This document shows, one piece after another, positions 41,201-53,566 of a stretch of 64,000 nt of DNA (within the stretch, counting starts at the first letter, position 1; each line of letters opens with the position of its first letter). The DNA is from Eutrigla gurnardus (lineage: Eukaryota > Chordata > Actinopteri > Perciformes > Triglidae), in assembly GCA_963514095.1 (NCBI GenBank), contig OY741284.1:8040016-8104015 (forward strand), given 5' to 3'. The position numbers and the translations under genes were made by a program. The notes beneath the pieces are model-generated. The model made no database searches, was not told the DNA's origin, and worked only from the letters and a program-made list of their open reading frames with translations.

Positions 41201-41989
41201 CCAACAACTGTGATTGTCTCTCCACAGCCGCCTCCAGAGCTCTCCTTCCTGTCTACAGAATGTGACAGATACCCTGGGCTCTGATTACTGCCCAGGACTC
41301 CACGCTATCAGTCACTTCCCGGTAAAACCCCAGTGTCCCTCTGCCATCCGCCTGGCTCGGCTCCACGCAACAATTTCTCAGTTGGAGATTGACTTGGAGC
41401 CGAAATTCCCACCCCGGTCGCCTAGAAACCACCCTTTGATTTGAAACCATTTAAAAACAGATACTTTAAAAAACAGGATTTAACTGTTGGTGTTTGAAAT
41501 CTTCACAACGTGTTTTGACGGCGTTACGCGAAACTGCATCACAAACCACAACGCAATGCAGTAACTCGGAGGGAAGATGCAATTAAGGAGGGAAAGACAG
41601 CGATATCAGCATGTTATGCATTCATTTTTGGAGCACAGATGCATTATCTGACATAATGACCTTTCACAGCCATGCATCTCCTAACTCATCCGTATCAATA
41701 CTCCTCCCCATCCTCACGCCATTTCATTTCGTCTCTCTTCCCTCCCTTTTCTTCCCCTCACCTGTGCGATTAAATGGGGAGATGGCTATGAAGGGGGATG
41801 TGGAAGGGGCCGGGGGCGGCATTTATAAAGAGAGCCTTTGGAATAGAAACCAAGATACAGCCCACCACCGTCTGCAGGCTTTGTTTTTGCTTTAGAGGCT
41901 ACGATCTAATATAATATGGCTGCTTTGAAGATTCATCATAATATTCTCTCTTAAAGTGTCTCTGCAAAAAAGTGTAGAGCTACCATGTA

Positions 41990-42050
41990 GAACCAGAAGG
42001 CAATTAGCTTAGCTTAGCATAAAGTCTGTAAGAGAAAGAAAACCTCTCAG
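41990..42050 (-). repeat. Dispersed repeat fragment (TTAGCTTAGCATAAAG)
   Basis: TTAGCTTAGCTTAGCATAAA is the recognisable edge of a fish interspersed repeat also hinted at near 20.45 kb in the opposite orientation. Only the edge is left. Confidence 0.4.
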
Positions 42051-43489
42051 GCTTTTTAATTTTCCTTTTTCTCTAGAGGCGAGAAAAAGCTTATTAGAAA
42101 CTAGAATGCTGTCATTTGAATAACTGGCGACAGCTTTCCATGTCATGATTGCCTCTGTTGGATTTGCAATTTCAATGGAGGCCTAGCGCCAAATCCTCGG
42201 GACAACACAGGCTTCAAAGTCATCTCCTCCAGAGGTGGAAGGTTGTTCCCTCGAGAGCATCCAGGAACACAGCAGGAAGGAGGCTAAATGCATTTTAAAG
42301 CCTTGAACATTTTACACTTAATCATGGCAGGTCAGTCTTCATCGATCCATGTCGGCATTAGACCGGGGTCGGGCTCATTCCAGTGGTTTACACACTGTGC
42401 CTCCCACCCAGTCCCCACAGTGACCAGACTACATATATGACTGGAGTCTGATACTATTCTTTTACATGTTTTTGGAACCATCAAACTCCCTGGGAGATCC
42501 CTGACTGTGTGCTGATCCAAACCCCCGGCTGTGGTCCATGATTTCTAGCCGATGTTGTGCAGGAATCACAGCTCAACATTTTAAAAACACCCAGCTCTGG
42601 GGACGGGATGAGATCGACATCCTCTTCATTAAGGGCAGAAGAACGTATGGAGAAGCAAAGGTCAGCTGCAGGAGCCAGGCTGAATATCAATAACCCAACA
42701 TGAGAGCCTGTTGAGCACAAACACACAGCACAAAGAACAGATCTTAAAAAGGGAACGCCACTCAATTGATACGCTTGTGGCGATTGGCGAACAGACCGTT
42801 TAATGACGATTGAAGGGATGATTAACCACGATTGGTCGTTCCTACACCAAGAGCATCATGAAACACCAGAATATGTGGCAACAGTACTCTTACATTTTTT
42901 TTTTTTATCCAGGTAGCTTTCACTGTATTGCTCGCAAAAGGCTGTAAGGTTCTATTATTTCAAAACTCCGCCAGGCGCTGACGATGATCTCGAGGAAACA
43001 CGAGAGTACAATATAAAAGTAGAAACGATCTCCCAACTCTATCAATCGGGGAGAACAAAACTGCAGCAGCCTTCTGGGAAAAAGCCTTGTGAGTGTGTAC
43101 AGTAGAAAAACACAAGTGAGCAGATCTGTTCAACTTTAGACATCGGAGTCCTCATTTCAATTTTTTCATGCTCTGCTCCACCATGATTTATTCATGACTA
43201 CTGTCTGCAGGAAGGAGGAGAATCAATAGAGCCTGGCAAGAAAAAAAAAAAAAAAGCTCTTTTCTCTCCAAATGTATTCTCCTCTCTGTTCTGTGGATGA
43301 CTTATTTTATTATGTCAACGAGGCTTGGGTTTGGGTGGTCTGTGTTTTTTCATTTCCTCTCGACATTTCAGGTAAATGGCATATGATGGAATATGAATGA
43401 CGGCCGGGGGAGGGGGGAACTTTAGCTGTTGTGGCATTTATTCACCAACTCAAGCACCAAAGCTATAACGTTGCGGTCATAGAATGAAC

Positions 43490-43880
43490 ATAAGAAGTGG
43501 TAACCATGACATCACCCTTGTTTGTGGACTATGTTTTTGAAGCCCAAGTTTGGAATTTTAGCCGTCGCCATCCTGGATATTTGCAACCAGAGAAGGAAGT
43601 GACCATATTTGGACTGCTGAGGAGCGACGGGTGGATCTGGCTCCATTTGGATTCTGGTGTGAAGATGATAACAAGCTAGCTAGTTAGCTTCATAATTCAA
43701 GGTCTACTTGAAGACTTGAAACGAGCGAATGAGATCACCTCATGCTTTCAATGTTTACTGAGATACGAAATCAAGTGAGAAGTACACTTTTAGACTTCCA
43801 TGCAATCACACTTCTTTTTGCATTCAGAAGAGTTGCCCCCAGATGGCCAGTAGAAAGATTGCAAGTTTGAAACACTTGAG
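43490..43880 (-). repeat. Dispersed repeat family X, copy D
   Basis: Contains, in reverse orientation, the GCCGTCGCCATC block, a CTCATTCGCTCGTTTCAAGT block where other copies have the CTCAATC...TTCAAGTC block, and the GGCCATCTGGGGGC block at its end. A deletion or divergence separates the blocks. It fits the other three copies in order. Confidence 0.5.
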
Positions 43881-43916
43881 CATAGGCTGCAATTTAAAAA
43901 ATCGGAGGGTACGCCT

Positions 43917-43980
43917 GGTTACCACCTGTTTACCGCCTTGTTACCACCTGTTTACTGCCTGGTTACCACTCGGCTACTGC
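43917..43980. repeat. 22-bp minisatellite, three copies
   Basis: Three tandem diverged units of about 22 bp based on TGGTTACCACCTGTTTACCG, directly beside family X copy D. Confidence 0.8.
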
Positions 43981-44321
43981 TAACTTCATACAAACTGGCC
44001 CATCTCGACTGTTTCGAGCAAAAACGCATACAGCGGGTACTGAAACATTAGTGGGATGATGTGCTTTTGGTGGCAGATAATCATGTAGCTAAGCTGCTTT
44101 TGGTGTTGGAACAAGACAACCCGTAACACCCGTTAACATATTGTTGGTTATTTTTAACTATCCTGAAAAATGTATTCTCACCACTCGTAGTCACCATCTT
44201 TTTCAGCTCAGCAGCCTGTTCCACCAGTAAAGACTGACCTCTGGTGGCACGTGCTGTGCACTACAACACATCACATCAATGCAGTGTCATAGAAAGTCGT
44301 AGAAGCACCTTTCTTCTGATT

Positions 44322-44356
44322 GGTGCAAGACCCACTCTACCGCCTGAGCCACAGTA
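44322..44356 (-). mobile_element. tRNA-like SINE head fragment
   Basis: The reverse complement reads CTGTGGCTCAGGCGGTAGAG, a clear A-box-type tRNA-like head, without a recognisable B box or SINE body. It is not a tRNA gene: no cloverleaf can be continued from it. Confidence 0.5.
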
Positions 44357-45911
44357 GCTTGTGATGGAAGCCTGTGTGTTGTTAATTACTATAGTTGGCT
44401 CCAACAACAATCAGAAATAAATTCCATTGGACTATTACGTTATCGGAGACTCTATCTGTTTTATATCCTTGTTTGCATTCACACGTCAAACGTTTTAATA
44501 CAAATAAATGAGGTACTGTTAAAACAATCACAGCTCCATATTTGCTTCATGTAATAGAATAAAGGAAAATAATTTGTGCAATTAAAAAGTAACGTGCTAA
44601 TTAAGTTTCTCTTTTCCTTGAAAATGTTAATGGGAGGGAAGGTTTTCGTGAATTGTATGTTTTTTTTTCTAAATACTATCTGGCAACTTCCTTTATATGT
44701 TGTGTGACAAAGTATTTTACCACCAGTTTCCCAGATTTTTTCATGCTAACATAAAAACACTATTTATCTGAGGCAGCAGTGTAGCTACCGATGGAGTTTC
44801 TTATATTAAGCATCTTTCATGCCGTTCCCAAAAGACAATTTAAGAGTGCAATGCTGTGGGAATTGCTGCTGCCAACGTGCATTTAGTTGTTTGATGCTTA
44901 AACATTCTCTGCTGTTTCACAGAAACCGCAGAAAGTGCTGACTGCATGGATTTGCTTGGGGAAAAGAGGGAGTCTAGTGAATGACTCAATGTGCCGGGAA
45001 TAGCTTCCTTAATTTAACGTGGTTTAAGATGGTCTTGAATACAAAATAGAAAAGTCCCAAGGAACACCACATGTGCTTATATCTTCTACCTCACAGTAAG
45101 TATCGATTGTGGACACGTCCCGCCATTTCTTTGCCGAGCTACATGTTTCATTTTCCCAGACTGACACGCCAACACAGTGAAGATGGACAGCTAGACGGGC
45201 CGAGCCTCCATCAACCAGGACGGGGCAGACACAGTTCAAACAGCTCTGTTATTGATCTGAGAATACGGGGTCGGCGACAGTCTGTCAACCTGTGAGACCG
45301 CAGCTGAGGCGCTCGGCGATGACACTGCGGTCCACAATCTATTCATCTGACTCCGCGTGTGACTTCCTGTCCTGCCTCGGTAAAAAAAGATTACCTTTTT
45401 TCATTTTACTGGCTGCCCTGACAAGAAAATATCCGGTCCCTTCGCTTCATAAAAATGATTTTCCAGCTCAAAATTGAACATCCGTGGCCCGTTACTCACA
45501 GTGCAGCATGTTCACTATTCAAGAGGAATGCTCGCACAACCTTAATTTGATTCACAAAAATGTTAATTATTTCGTGAATTTAAATTATTTTGTTGTGATC
45601 TGGCAAATCTTCAGTTTCAAGGGCTGTGTCTCCCTGTGGTGATAATGATTGACACAACATAGCGATAATGTGCCATTATCTCAATAAACATGATTCAATT
45701 TATCTTGATTTCATAAGCTTCTTTTTAGGCTATAATTAATAATTAGTTGCTTTTAAATGACAAGACACAGATTTAAAAAATAGCTAATTAAATATGTTTT
45801 TACTGTTAAGTGCTGAACAAGTAATTAGAAAGATGACAAGTCACATAAGTGACGTCTCTATCTGAATCTACGATGCTTTGGTTTCGGGAGAGAGGATGGA
45901 CCCGCTGGTCT

Positions 45912-46255
45912 CCATCCATTCATCGTATTCAGGGTCGCGGGGGGCTGGAGCCGATCCCAGCTGTCATTGGACGAAGGCAGGTTACACCCTGGAGAGGACG
46001 CCAGTCTATCACAGGGCCGACAAATAACCATTCATGCTCACATTCATACCTACGGGACATTTGGAGTCATCAATGAACCTATCCACATCCTGCATGACTT
46101 TGGACTGTGGGAGGAAGCCAGAGAACCCGGCTAACACAGAGAGAACATGAAGAAACTTGAACACAAACTGGGAATCGAATCCGGGACCCTCTCACTGTGA
46201 GGCAACAGTGCTACAACAGGCAACAGGCAACAGTGCTACACACCACCGTGCAGCC
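45912..46255 (-). mobile_element. RTE-like LINE 3' tail
   Basis: The blocks CCATCCATTCATCGTATTCA, GGGTCGCGGGGGGCTGGAGC, CAGTCTATCACAGGGC, TTTGGACTGTGGGAGGAAGC and ACCACCGTGCAGCC appear in the order of a very abundant fish retroelement 3' region. Read on the minus strand it ends in a short ATGGATGG-type tail, as RTE-clade LINEs and their SINE partners do. Only the 3' non-coding part is here; no reverse transcriptase sequence was seen. A local doubling (CAACAGGCAACAGG) lies near its 5' edge. The clade is from memory and tentative. Confidence 0.6.
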
Positions 46256-46740
46256 ATGTGTGCCTTCTAATTTCTTCTCCATTTCTTCATCACATAGTGT
46301 GATGTGCGATGTGGCGGTTGGTCCAACCTCCATGATGATTGGACAACTGGGTAAAAAAGGGTTGAGTGCAGCATTTTACTAAAAAAACAAACAAACAAAC
46401 ACTTGTCACTCTGCTGGCATTTGTAGCATCTTGTATGTATGCGGCGCTCTCATTGCAAAACATTTTTAAAAGAAAAAAAAAACAGTTACAGTGACAGTTT
46501 GAAGTACTGTCTGTAGTGAGTGAGTCAGGTTAGTAAGTAGGATTTCATCTGTGTAAACTCAGGCTCAGGGGGCAAGCAGACAGAGTTGGACGTGACAAAA
46601 GTGGTATTTGGAGCGAGCTCTTGGCCAGATCACACAGTTTCACTCAGAAGCTGCAGAGCAATTAAACGGTTTCATCTGTACTGCTGCAAAGGGAAAATGA
46701 ATAGAAATATTCCAAGAAAAATCACATTACTCATTGAAGT

Positions 46741-46957
46741 GCTATATTCTAAATGTGGTGTCATGACTTGAGTTTTCTAGCAAAGCCATATAGGGCATCT
46801 GAACATTTTAAATGTGATGTCATGACTTGAATTTGTTCCCAAAGCCAACCAAACCAGTGATGTCATGACTTGAGCTTGTATGGATGCATGTATGGATGGA
46901 TAAATGGATGGATGTATGGATGTATGGATGGATAAATGGATGGATGGATGGATGCAT
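46741..46957 (-). repeat. Inverted minisatellite block at array left end
   Basis: Reverse complement of the array sequence: it reads CTCAAGTCATGACATCAC, GTTGGCTTTGGGAACAA, CAGATGCCCTATATGGCTTT and so on. It is more diverged than the forward copies (TTTAAAATG for TTTAGAATG, GTTTGGTTGG for GTGTGGTTGG), suggesting an older or less homogenised segment. Confidence 0.88.
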
Positions 46958-47066
<109 letters not shown>

Positions 47067-47215
47067 TTTCTATTTTATATTTGTAATAAACACATTTATG
47101 TGAACACATTTAGAATGTTCAGTTGACCTGCTTTCCTTTGATACAAAGCTGAAGTCATGACATCACTGGTGTGGTTGGTCAAGACATAATATTTAAATTT
47201 GTAGCTGCCATGAGT

Positions 47216-47332
<117 letters not shown>

Positions 47333-47790
47333 CCCATGCATCCATCCATCCATTTATCCATCCATAGATCCATCATCCAAGCTCAAGTCATGAAATCTCT
47401 GGTGTGGTTGGCTTTGGGAACAAGTTCAAGTCATGACATCACATTTAGAATGTTCAGATGCCCTATATGGCTTTGCTAGAAAACTCAAGTCATGACACCA
47501 CATTTAGAATGTTCAGTTGACCTGCTTTCCTTTGATACAAAGCTGAAGTCATGACATCACTGGTGTGGTTGGCTTTGATAACAAACTCAAGTCATGACAC
47601 CACATTTAGAATGTTCAGTTAACCTGCTTTCCTTTGATACAAAGCTGAAGTCATAACATCACTGGTGTGGTTGGCTTTGATAACAAGCTCCAGTCATGAC
47701 ATCACATTTAGAATGTTCAGATGCCCTAAATGGCTTTGCTACAAAACTCAAGTCAAGACATAATATTTCAATTTGTAACTGCCATGAGTT
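47333..47790 (+). repeat. Minisatellite block 1a
   Basis: Starts with a degenerate CATCCATCCATTTATCC stretch, then the array minisatellite: core ATGACAYCACATTTAGAATG with two alternative tails, ATGCCCTAAATGGCTTTGC and TTGACCTGCTTTCCTTTGAT. Confidence 0.9.
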
Positions 47791-47894
<104 letters not shown>

Positions 47895-48305
47895 CCCATG
47901 CATCCATCCATCCATTTATCCATCCATAGATCCATCATCCAAGCTCAAGTCATGAAATCTCTGGTGTGGTTGGCTTTGGGAACAAGTTCAAGTCATGACA
48001 TCACATTTAGAATGTTCAGATGCCCTATATGGCTTTGCTAGAAAACTCAAGTCATGACACCACATTTAGAATGTTCAGTTGACCTGCTTTCCTTTGATAC
48101 AAAGCTGAAGTCATAACATCACTGGTGTGGTTGGCTTTGATAACAAGCTCCAGTCATGACATCACATTTAGAATGTTCAGTTGACCTGCTTTCCTTTGAT
48201 ACAAAGCTGAAGTCATAACATCACTGGTGTGGTTGGCTTTGATAACAAGCTCCAGTCATGACATCACATTTAGAATGTTCAGATGCCCTATATGGCTTTG
48301 CTAGA
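47895..48305 (+). repeat. Minisatellite block 1b
   Basis: Same composition as block 1a, ending at GGCTTTGCTAGAAAATACTT, where the hAT terminal fragment begins. Confidence 0.9.
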
Positions 48306-48449
48306 AAATACTTGTGTATTTCTACTTGATACTGAATCGATATCGAAGCATTTCAATCAATATCGAATCGAATCGATATTGAATCGAATCGTGACCCAAC
48401 GAATCGAAATCGAATCGAATCGTGAGATTCTAAACAATACCCAGCCCTA
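48306..48449 (-). mobile_element. hAT terminal fragment, copy 1
   Basis: The reverse complement begins TAGGGCTGGGTATTGTTTAG, a hAT-type terminus, followed by many GATTCG / ATCGATTC repeats typical of subterminal transposase-binding sites. Only this end of the element is present; it breaks into minisatellite at GAAAATACTTGTG. The terminus abuts CTATCTAT repeats. This 144-bp fragment is repeated in all seven units. Confidence 0.8.
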
Positions 48450-48469
48450 CTATCTATCTATCTATCTAT

Positions 48470-49441
48470 TAGGGCTGCAGCTATCAATTCTTTTTGTAAT
48501 CGATTAATCTAGCACTTTATCGATCGATTAATCGAGGAATCGGATAAAAAAAAAATTCGTTTTTAAACAAACAAAACAAATAATGCATAACGAAAAAGAT
48601 GTGGCTGTAAAATGATCAAGCATTTCTAAAAAAAATAAACAGAGGTATTCATTCCAACTACAAAATTTGGCTCCAAAACTAAGCCCATTTATTAAGTGCC
48701 AGTGAGAATTTAACAACAATACAGTTAAGTCAACTTGGATAAAACATGGATAACATTTAATTTACGTTTTGTTTTGCCAGCAATGGCCCTTTCCTCTCCC
48801 TGCCCTAAATATGTGTGTATATAGTGTACTTCTTCTGTGCCATTTATGTATTTAGCTTTCTCTATCACTACAGTAACTGTTTGACCATTCTTTTCTCTGC
48901 TTTGAACTCCTCCGTCCGTTTGGGCAAACACAACAACTCACAGCCAAGCGTAAATCAGGCTTTCCGATTGGCTGTAAAAGCTGCTACGGGAGCCAATACG
49001 AGCGTCCGATGCATAAACGTAACTCTATACGTCACTCGCAAGATGGCGGATGAGAAGTGATCGATATACAACAAAACGGAGAAATGCGCCACGGAGACGA
49101 GGAGACATCTAGTCACACATTTTACTACTTTACGCATTTGTTTTGTTGTCAGAAATAAATCGCTCACATGGGCAAGCAGGATACCGTTGTTTAGCCCCGA
49201 TACTCTCTGTCGTTTACGGACATTCTGAGTCTGACTTTCCGCCATCGCGCCAACTAAATTCAGAATGAATGACCGTGTATGACGCGCTGGTGCTTCCTGA
49301 ACAACGGTCCGTGTGGAACAATCGGATCCCTGCACATAGGCGCGTCATAGGAATTTAACGAGGCTTCGAGGCAGATGTTTTGCCTCGAGGAATTTTCATA
49401 ATCGAGTTAATCGAGTAACTCGATGAATCGTTGCAGCCCTA
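48470..49441. mobile_element. Non-autonomous hAT element, array copy 1
   Basis: 972 bp with ends TAGGGCTGCAGCTATCAATT and, reversed, TAGGGCTGCAACGATTCATC; both subterminal regions are rich in ATCGAT and AATCGAG. Both ends abut CTATCTAT microsatellite, so an 8-bp hAT target duplication would be hidden in the repeat. No transposase core is encoded. A minus-strand frame of 126 codons (48955-49335) contains MAESQTQNVRKRQR from 49245, perhaps the first exon of a parent transposase. At 48967-49049 lie ATTGG, CCAAT, TACGTCAC and AAGATGGCGG, a promoter-like cluster. Copy 1 has private variants such as AATCTAGC near its left end. Confidence 0.87.

Positions 49442-49522
<81 letters not shown>
49442..49522. 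repeat. (TATC)n microsatellite
   Basis: A TATC run flush with the end of hAT copy 1, opening unit 2. Confidence 0.95.
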
Positions 49523-49719
49523 CATCCATGCATCCATCCATCCATTTATCCATCCATAGATCCATCATCCAAGCTCAAGTCATGACATCACTGGTGTGGT
49601 TGGCTTTGATAACAAGCTCCAGTCATGACATCACATTTAGAATGTTCAGATGCCCTAAATGGCTTTGCTACAAAACTCAAGTCAAGACATAATATTTAAA
49701 TTTGTAACTGCCATGAGTT
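49523..49719 (+). repeat. Minisatellite block 2a
   Basis: CATCCATC stretch, then minisatellite, ending in CTGCCATGAGTT before the next TATC run. Matches block 4a closely. Confidence 0.9.
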
Positions 49720-49867
<148 letters not shown>

Positions 49868-50439
49868 CCCATGCATCCATCCATCCATTTATCCATCCAT
49901 AGATCCATCATCCAAGCTCAAGTCATGAAATCTCTGGTGTGGTTGGCTTTGGGAACAAGTTCAAGTCATGACATCACATTTAGAATGTTCAGATGCCCTA
50001 TATGGCTTTGCTAGAAAACTCAAGTCATGACACCACATTTAGAATGTTCAGTTGACCTGCTTTCCTTTGATACAAAGCTGAAGTCATGACATCACTGGTG
50101 TGGTTGGCTTTGATAACAAACTCAAGTCATGACACCACATTTAGAATGTTCAGTTAACCTGCTTTCCTTTGATACAAAGCTGAAGTCATAACATCACTGG
50201 TGTGGTTGGCTTTGATAACAAGCTCCAGTCATGACATCACATTTAGAATGTTCAGATGCCCTAAATGGCTTTGCTAGAAAACTCAAGTAATGACACCACA
50301 TTTAGAATGTTCAGTTGACCTGCTTTCCTTTGATACAAAGCTGAAGTCATAACATCACTGGTGTGGTTGGCTTTGATAACAAGCTCCAGTCATGACATCA
50401 CATTTAGAATGTTCAGATGCCCTATATGGCTTTGCTAGA
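49868..50439 (+). repeat. Minisatellite block 2b
   Basis: About 572 bp of the 102-bp-based minisatellite. Length and internal order match block 4b (54983-55554). Confidence 0.92.
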
Positions 50440-50583
50440 AAATACTTGTGTATTTCTACTTGATACTGAATCGATATCGAAGCATTTCAATCAATATCGA
50501 ATCGAATCGATATTGAATCGAATCGTGACCCAACGAATCGAAATCGAATCGAATCGTGAGATTCTAAACAATACCCAGCCCTA
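50440..50583 (-). mobile_element. hAT terminal fragment, copy 2
   Basis: Same 144-bp fragment as copy 1, with the GAATCGAAATCGAATCG variant (A type). Confidence 0.8.
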
Positions 50584-50603
50584 CTATCTATCTATCTATC
50601 TAT

Positions 50604-51575
50604 TAGGGCTGCAGCTATCAATTCTTTTTGTAATCGATTAATTTAGCACTTTATCGATCGATTAATCGAGGAATCGGATAAAAAAAAAATTCGTTTTTAA
50701 ACAAACAAAACAAATAATGCATAACGAAAATGATGTGGCTGTAAAATGATCAAGCATTTCTAAAAAAAGTAAACAGAGGTATTCATTCCAACTACAAAAT
50801 TTGGCTCCAAAACTAAGCCCATTTATTAAGTGCCAGTGAGAATTTAACAACAATACAGTTAAGTCAACTTGGATAAAACATGGATAACATTTAATTTACG
50901 TTTTGTTTTGCCAGCAATGGCCCTTTCCTCTCCCTGCCCTAAATATGTGTGTATATAGTGTACTTCTTCTGTGCCATTTATGTATTTAGCTTTCTCTATC
51001 ACTACAGTAACTGTTTGACCATTCTTTTCTCTGCTTTGAACTCCTCCGTCCGTTTGGGCAAACACAACAACTCACAGCCAAGCGTAAATCAGGCTTTCCG
51101 ATTGGCTGTAAAAGCTGCTACGGGAGCCAATACGAGCGTCCGATGCATAAACGTAACTCTATACGTCACTCGCAAGATGGCGGATGAGAAGTGATCGATA
51201 TACAACAAAACGGAGAAATGCGCCACGGAGACGAGGAGACATCTAGTCACACATTTTACTACTTTACGCATTCGTTTTGTTGTCAGAAATAAATCGCTCA
51301 CATGGGCAAGCAGGATACCGTTGTTTAGCCCCGATACTCTCTGTCGTTTACGGACATTCTGAGTCTGACTTTCCGCCATCGCGCCAACTAAATTCAGAAT
51401 GAATGACCGTGTATGACGCGCTGGTGCTTCCTGAACAACGGTCCGTGTGGAACAATCGGATCCCTGCACATAGGCGCGTCATAGGAATTTAACGAGGCTT
51501 CGAGGCAGATGTTTTGCCTCGAGGAATTTTCATAATCGAGTTAATCGAGTAACTCGATGAATCGTTGCAGCCCTA
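50604..51575. mobile_element. Non-autonomous hAT element, array copy 2
   Basis: 972 bp, same ends. It shares AAAGTAAACAG (about 50767) only with copy 4, evidence that units 2 and 4 are closer relatives than neighbours. Confidence 0.87.
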
Positions 51576-51638
<63 letters not shown>

Positions 51639-51661
51639 GCTATCTATCTATCTATCTATCC
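51576..51661. repeat. (TATC)n microsatellite with one TAGC interruption
   Basis: The TATCTAGCTATC interruption near 51637 recurs near 56780 in unit 5 but in no other unit. Confidence 0.94.
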
Positions 51662-52434
51662 ATGCATCCATCCATCCAGTTATCCATCCATAGATCCATC
51701 ATCCAAGCTCAAGTCATGACATCACTGGTGTGGTTGGCTTTGGGAACAAGTTCCAGTCATGACATCACATTTAGAATGTTCAGATGCCCTAAATGGCTTT
51801 GCTAGAAAATTCAAGTCATGACACCACATTTAGAATGTTCAGTTGACCTGCTTTCCTTTGATACAAAGCTGAAGTCATGACATCACTGGTGTGGTTGGCT
51901 TTGATAACAAACTCAAGTCATGACACCACATTTAGAATGTTCAGTTGACCTGCTTTCCTTTGATACAAAGCTGAAGTCATGACATCACTGGTGTGGTTGG
52001 CTTTGATAACAAACTCAAGTCATGACACCACATTTAGAATGTTCAGTTGACCTGCTTTCCTTTGATACAAAGCTGAAGTCATAACATCACTGGTGTGGTT
52101 GGCTTTGATAACAAGCTCCAGTCATGACATCACATTTAGAATGTTCAGATGCCCTAAATGGCTTTGCTAGAAAACTCAAGTAATGACACCACATTTAGAA
52201 TGTTCAGTTGACCTGCTTTCCTTTGATACAAAGCTGAAGTCATGACATCACTGGTGTGGTTGGCTTTGATAACAAACTCAAGTCATGACACCACATTTAG
52301 AATGTTCAGTTGACCTGCTTTCCTTTGATACAAAGCTGAAGTCATAACATCACTGGTGTGGTTGGCTTTGATAACAAGCTCCAGTCATGACATCACATTT
52401 AGAATGTTCAGATGCCCTATATGGCTTTGCTAGA
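51662..52434 (+). repeat. Minisatellite block 3
   Basis: About 773 bp, with uninterrupted 102-bp repeats (AGTTGACC at 51841 and again at 51943). Length and order match block 5 (56803-57577). Confidence 0.92.
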
Positions 52435-52578
52435 AAATACTTGTGTATTTCTACTTGATACTGAATCGATATCGAAGCATTTCAATCAATATCGAATCGA
52501 ATCGATATTGAATCGAATCGTGACCCAACGAATCGAAATTGAATCGAATCGTGAGATTCTAAACAATACCCAGCCCTA
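52435..52578 (-). mobile_element. hAT terminal fragment, copy 3
   Basis: The same fragment with the GAATCGAAATTGAATCG variant (B type), shared with copies 5 and 7. Confidence 0.8.
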
Positions 52579-53566
52579 CTATCTATCTATCTATCTATTA
52601 GGGCTGCAGCTATCGATTCTTTTTGTAATCGATTAATTTAGCACTTTATCGATCTATTAATCGAGGAATCGGATAAAAAAAAATTCGTTTTTAAACAAAC
52701 AAAACAAATAATGCATAACGAAAATGATGTGGCTGTAAAATGATCAAGCATTTCTAAAAAAAATAAACAGAGGTATTCATTCCAACTACAAAATTTGGCT
52801 CCAAAACTAAGCCCATTTATTAAGTGCCAGTGAGAATTTAACAACAATACAGTTAAGTCAACTTGGATAAAACATGGATAACATTTAATGTACGTTTTGT
52901 TTTGCCAGCAATGGCCCTTTCCTCTCCCTGCCCTAAATATGTGTGTATATAGTGTACTTCTTCTGTGCCATTTATGTATTTAGCTTTCTCTATCACTACA
53001 GTAACTGTTTGACCATTCTTTTCTCTGCTTTGAACTCCTCCGTCCGTTTGGGCAAACACAACAACTCACAGCCAAGCGTAAATCAGGCTTTCCGATTGGC
53101 TGTAAAAGCTGCTACGGGAGCCAATACGAGCGTCCGATGCATAAACGTAACTCTATACGTCACTCGCAAGATGGCGGATGAGAAGTGATCGATATACAAC
53201 AAAACGGAGAAATGCGCCACGGAGACGAGGAGACATCTAGTCACACATTTTACTACTTTACGCATTTGTTTTGTTGTCAGAAATAAATCGCTCACATGGG
53301 CAAGCAGGATACCGTTGTTTAGCCCCGATACTCTCTGTCGTTTACGGACATTCTGAGTCTGACTTTCCGCCATCGCGCCAACTAAATTCAGAATGAATGA
53401 CCGTGTATGACGCGCTGGTGCTTCCTGAACAACGGTCCGTGTGGAACAATCGGATCCCTGCACATAGGCGCGTCATAGGAATTTAACGAGGCTTCGAGGC
53501 AGATGTTTTGCCTCGAGGAATTTTCATAATCGAGTTAATCGAGTAACTCGATGAATCGTTGCAGCC

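Larger units (their letters stand above)
27610..46740. other. Non-coding region between CpG island and tandem array
   Basis: Apart from the Tc1-like element, SINEs, family X copy D, the RTE-like tail and simple repeats listed separately, no feature is recognisable. 27.76-28.03 kb is rich in AAT/ATA triplets. 29.22-34.9, 35.3-41.9 and 42.1-43.4 kb contain only short frames without family resemblance. The block near 29.29-29.35 kb (ACAGTTCACCCCAAAAATCA) looks like the edge of a common fish repeat, but too little remains to name it. Confidence 0.55.
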
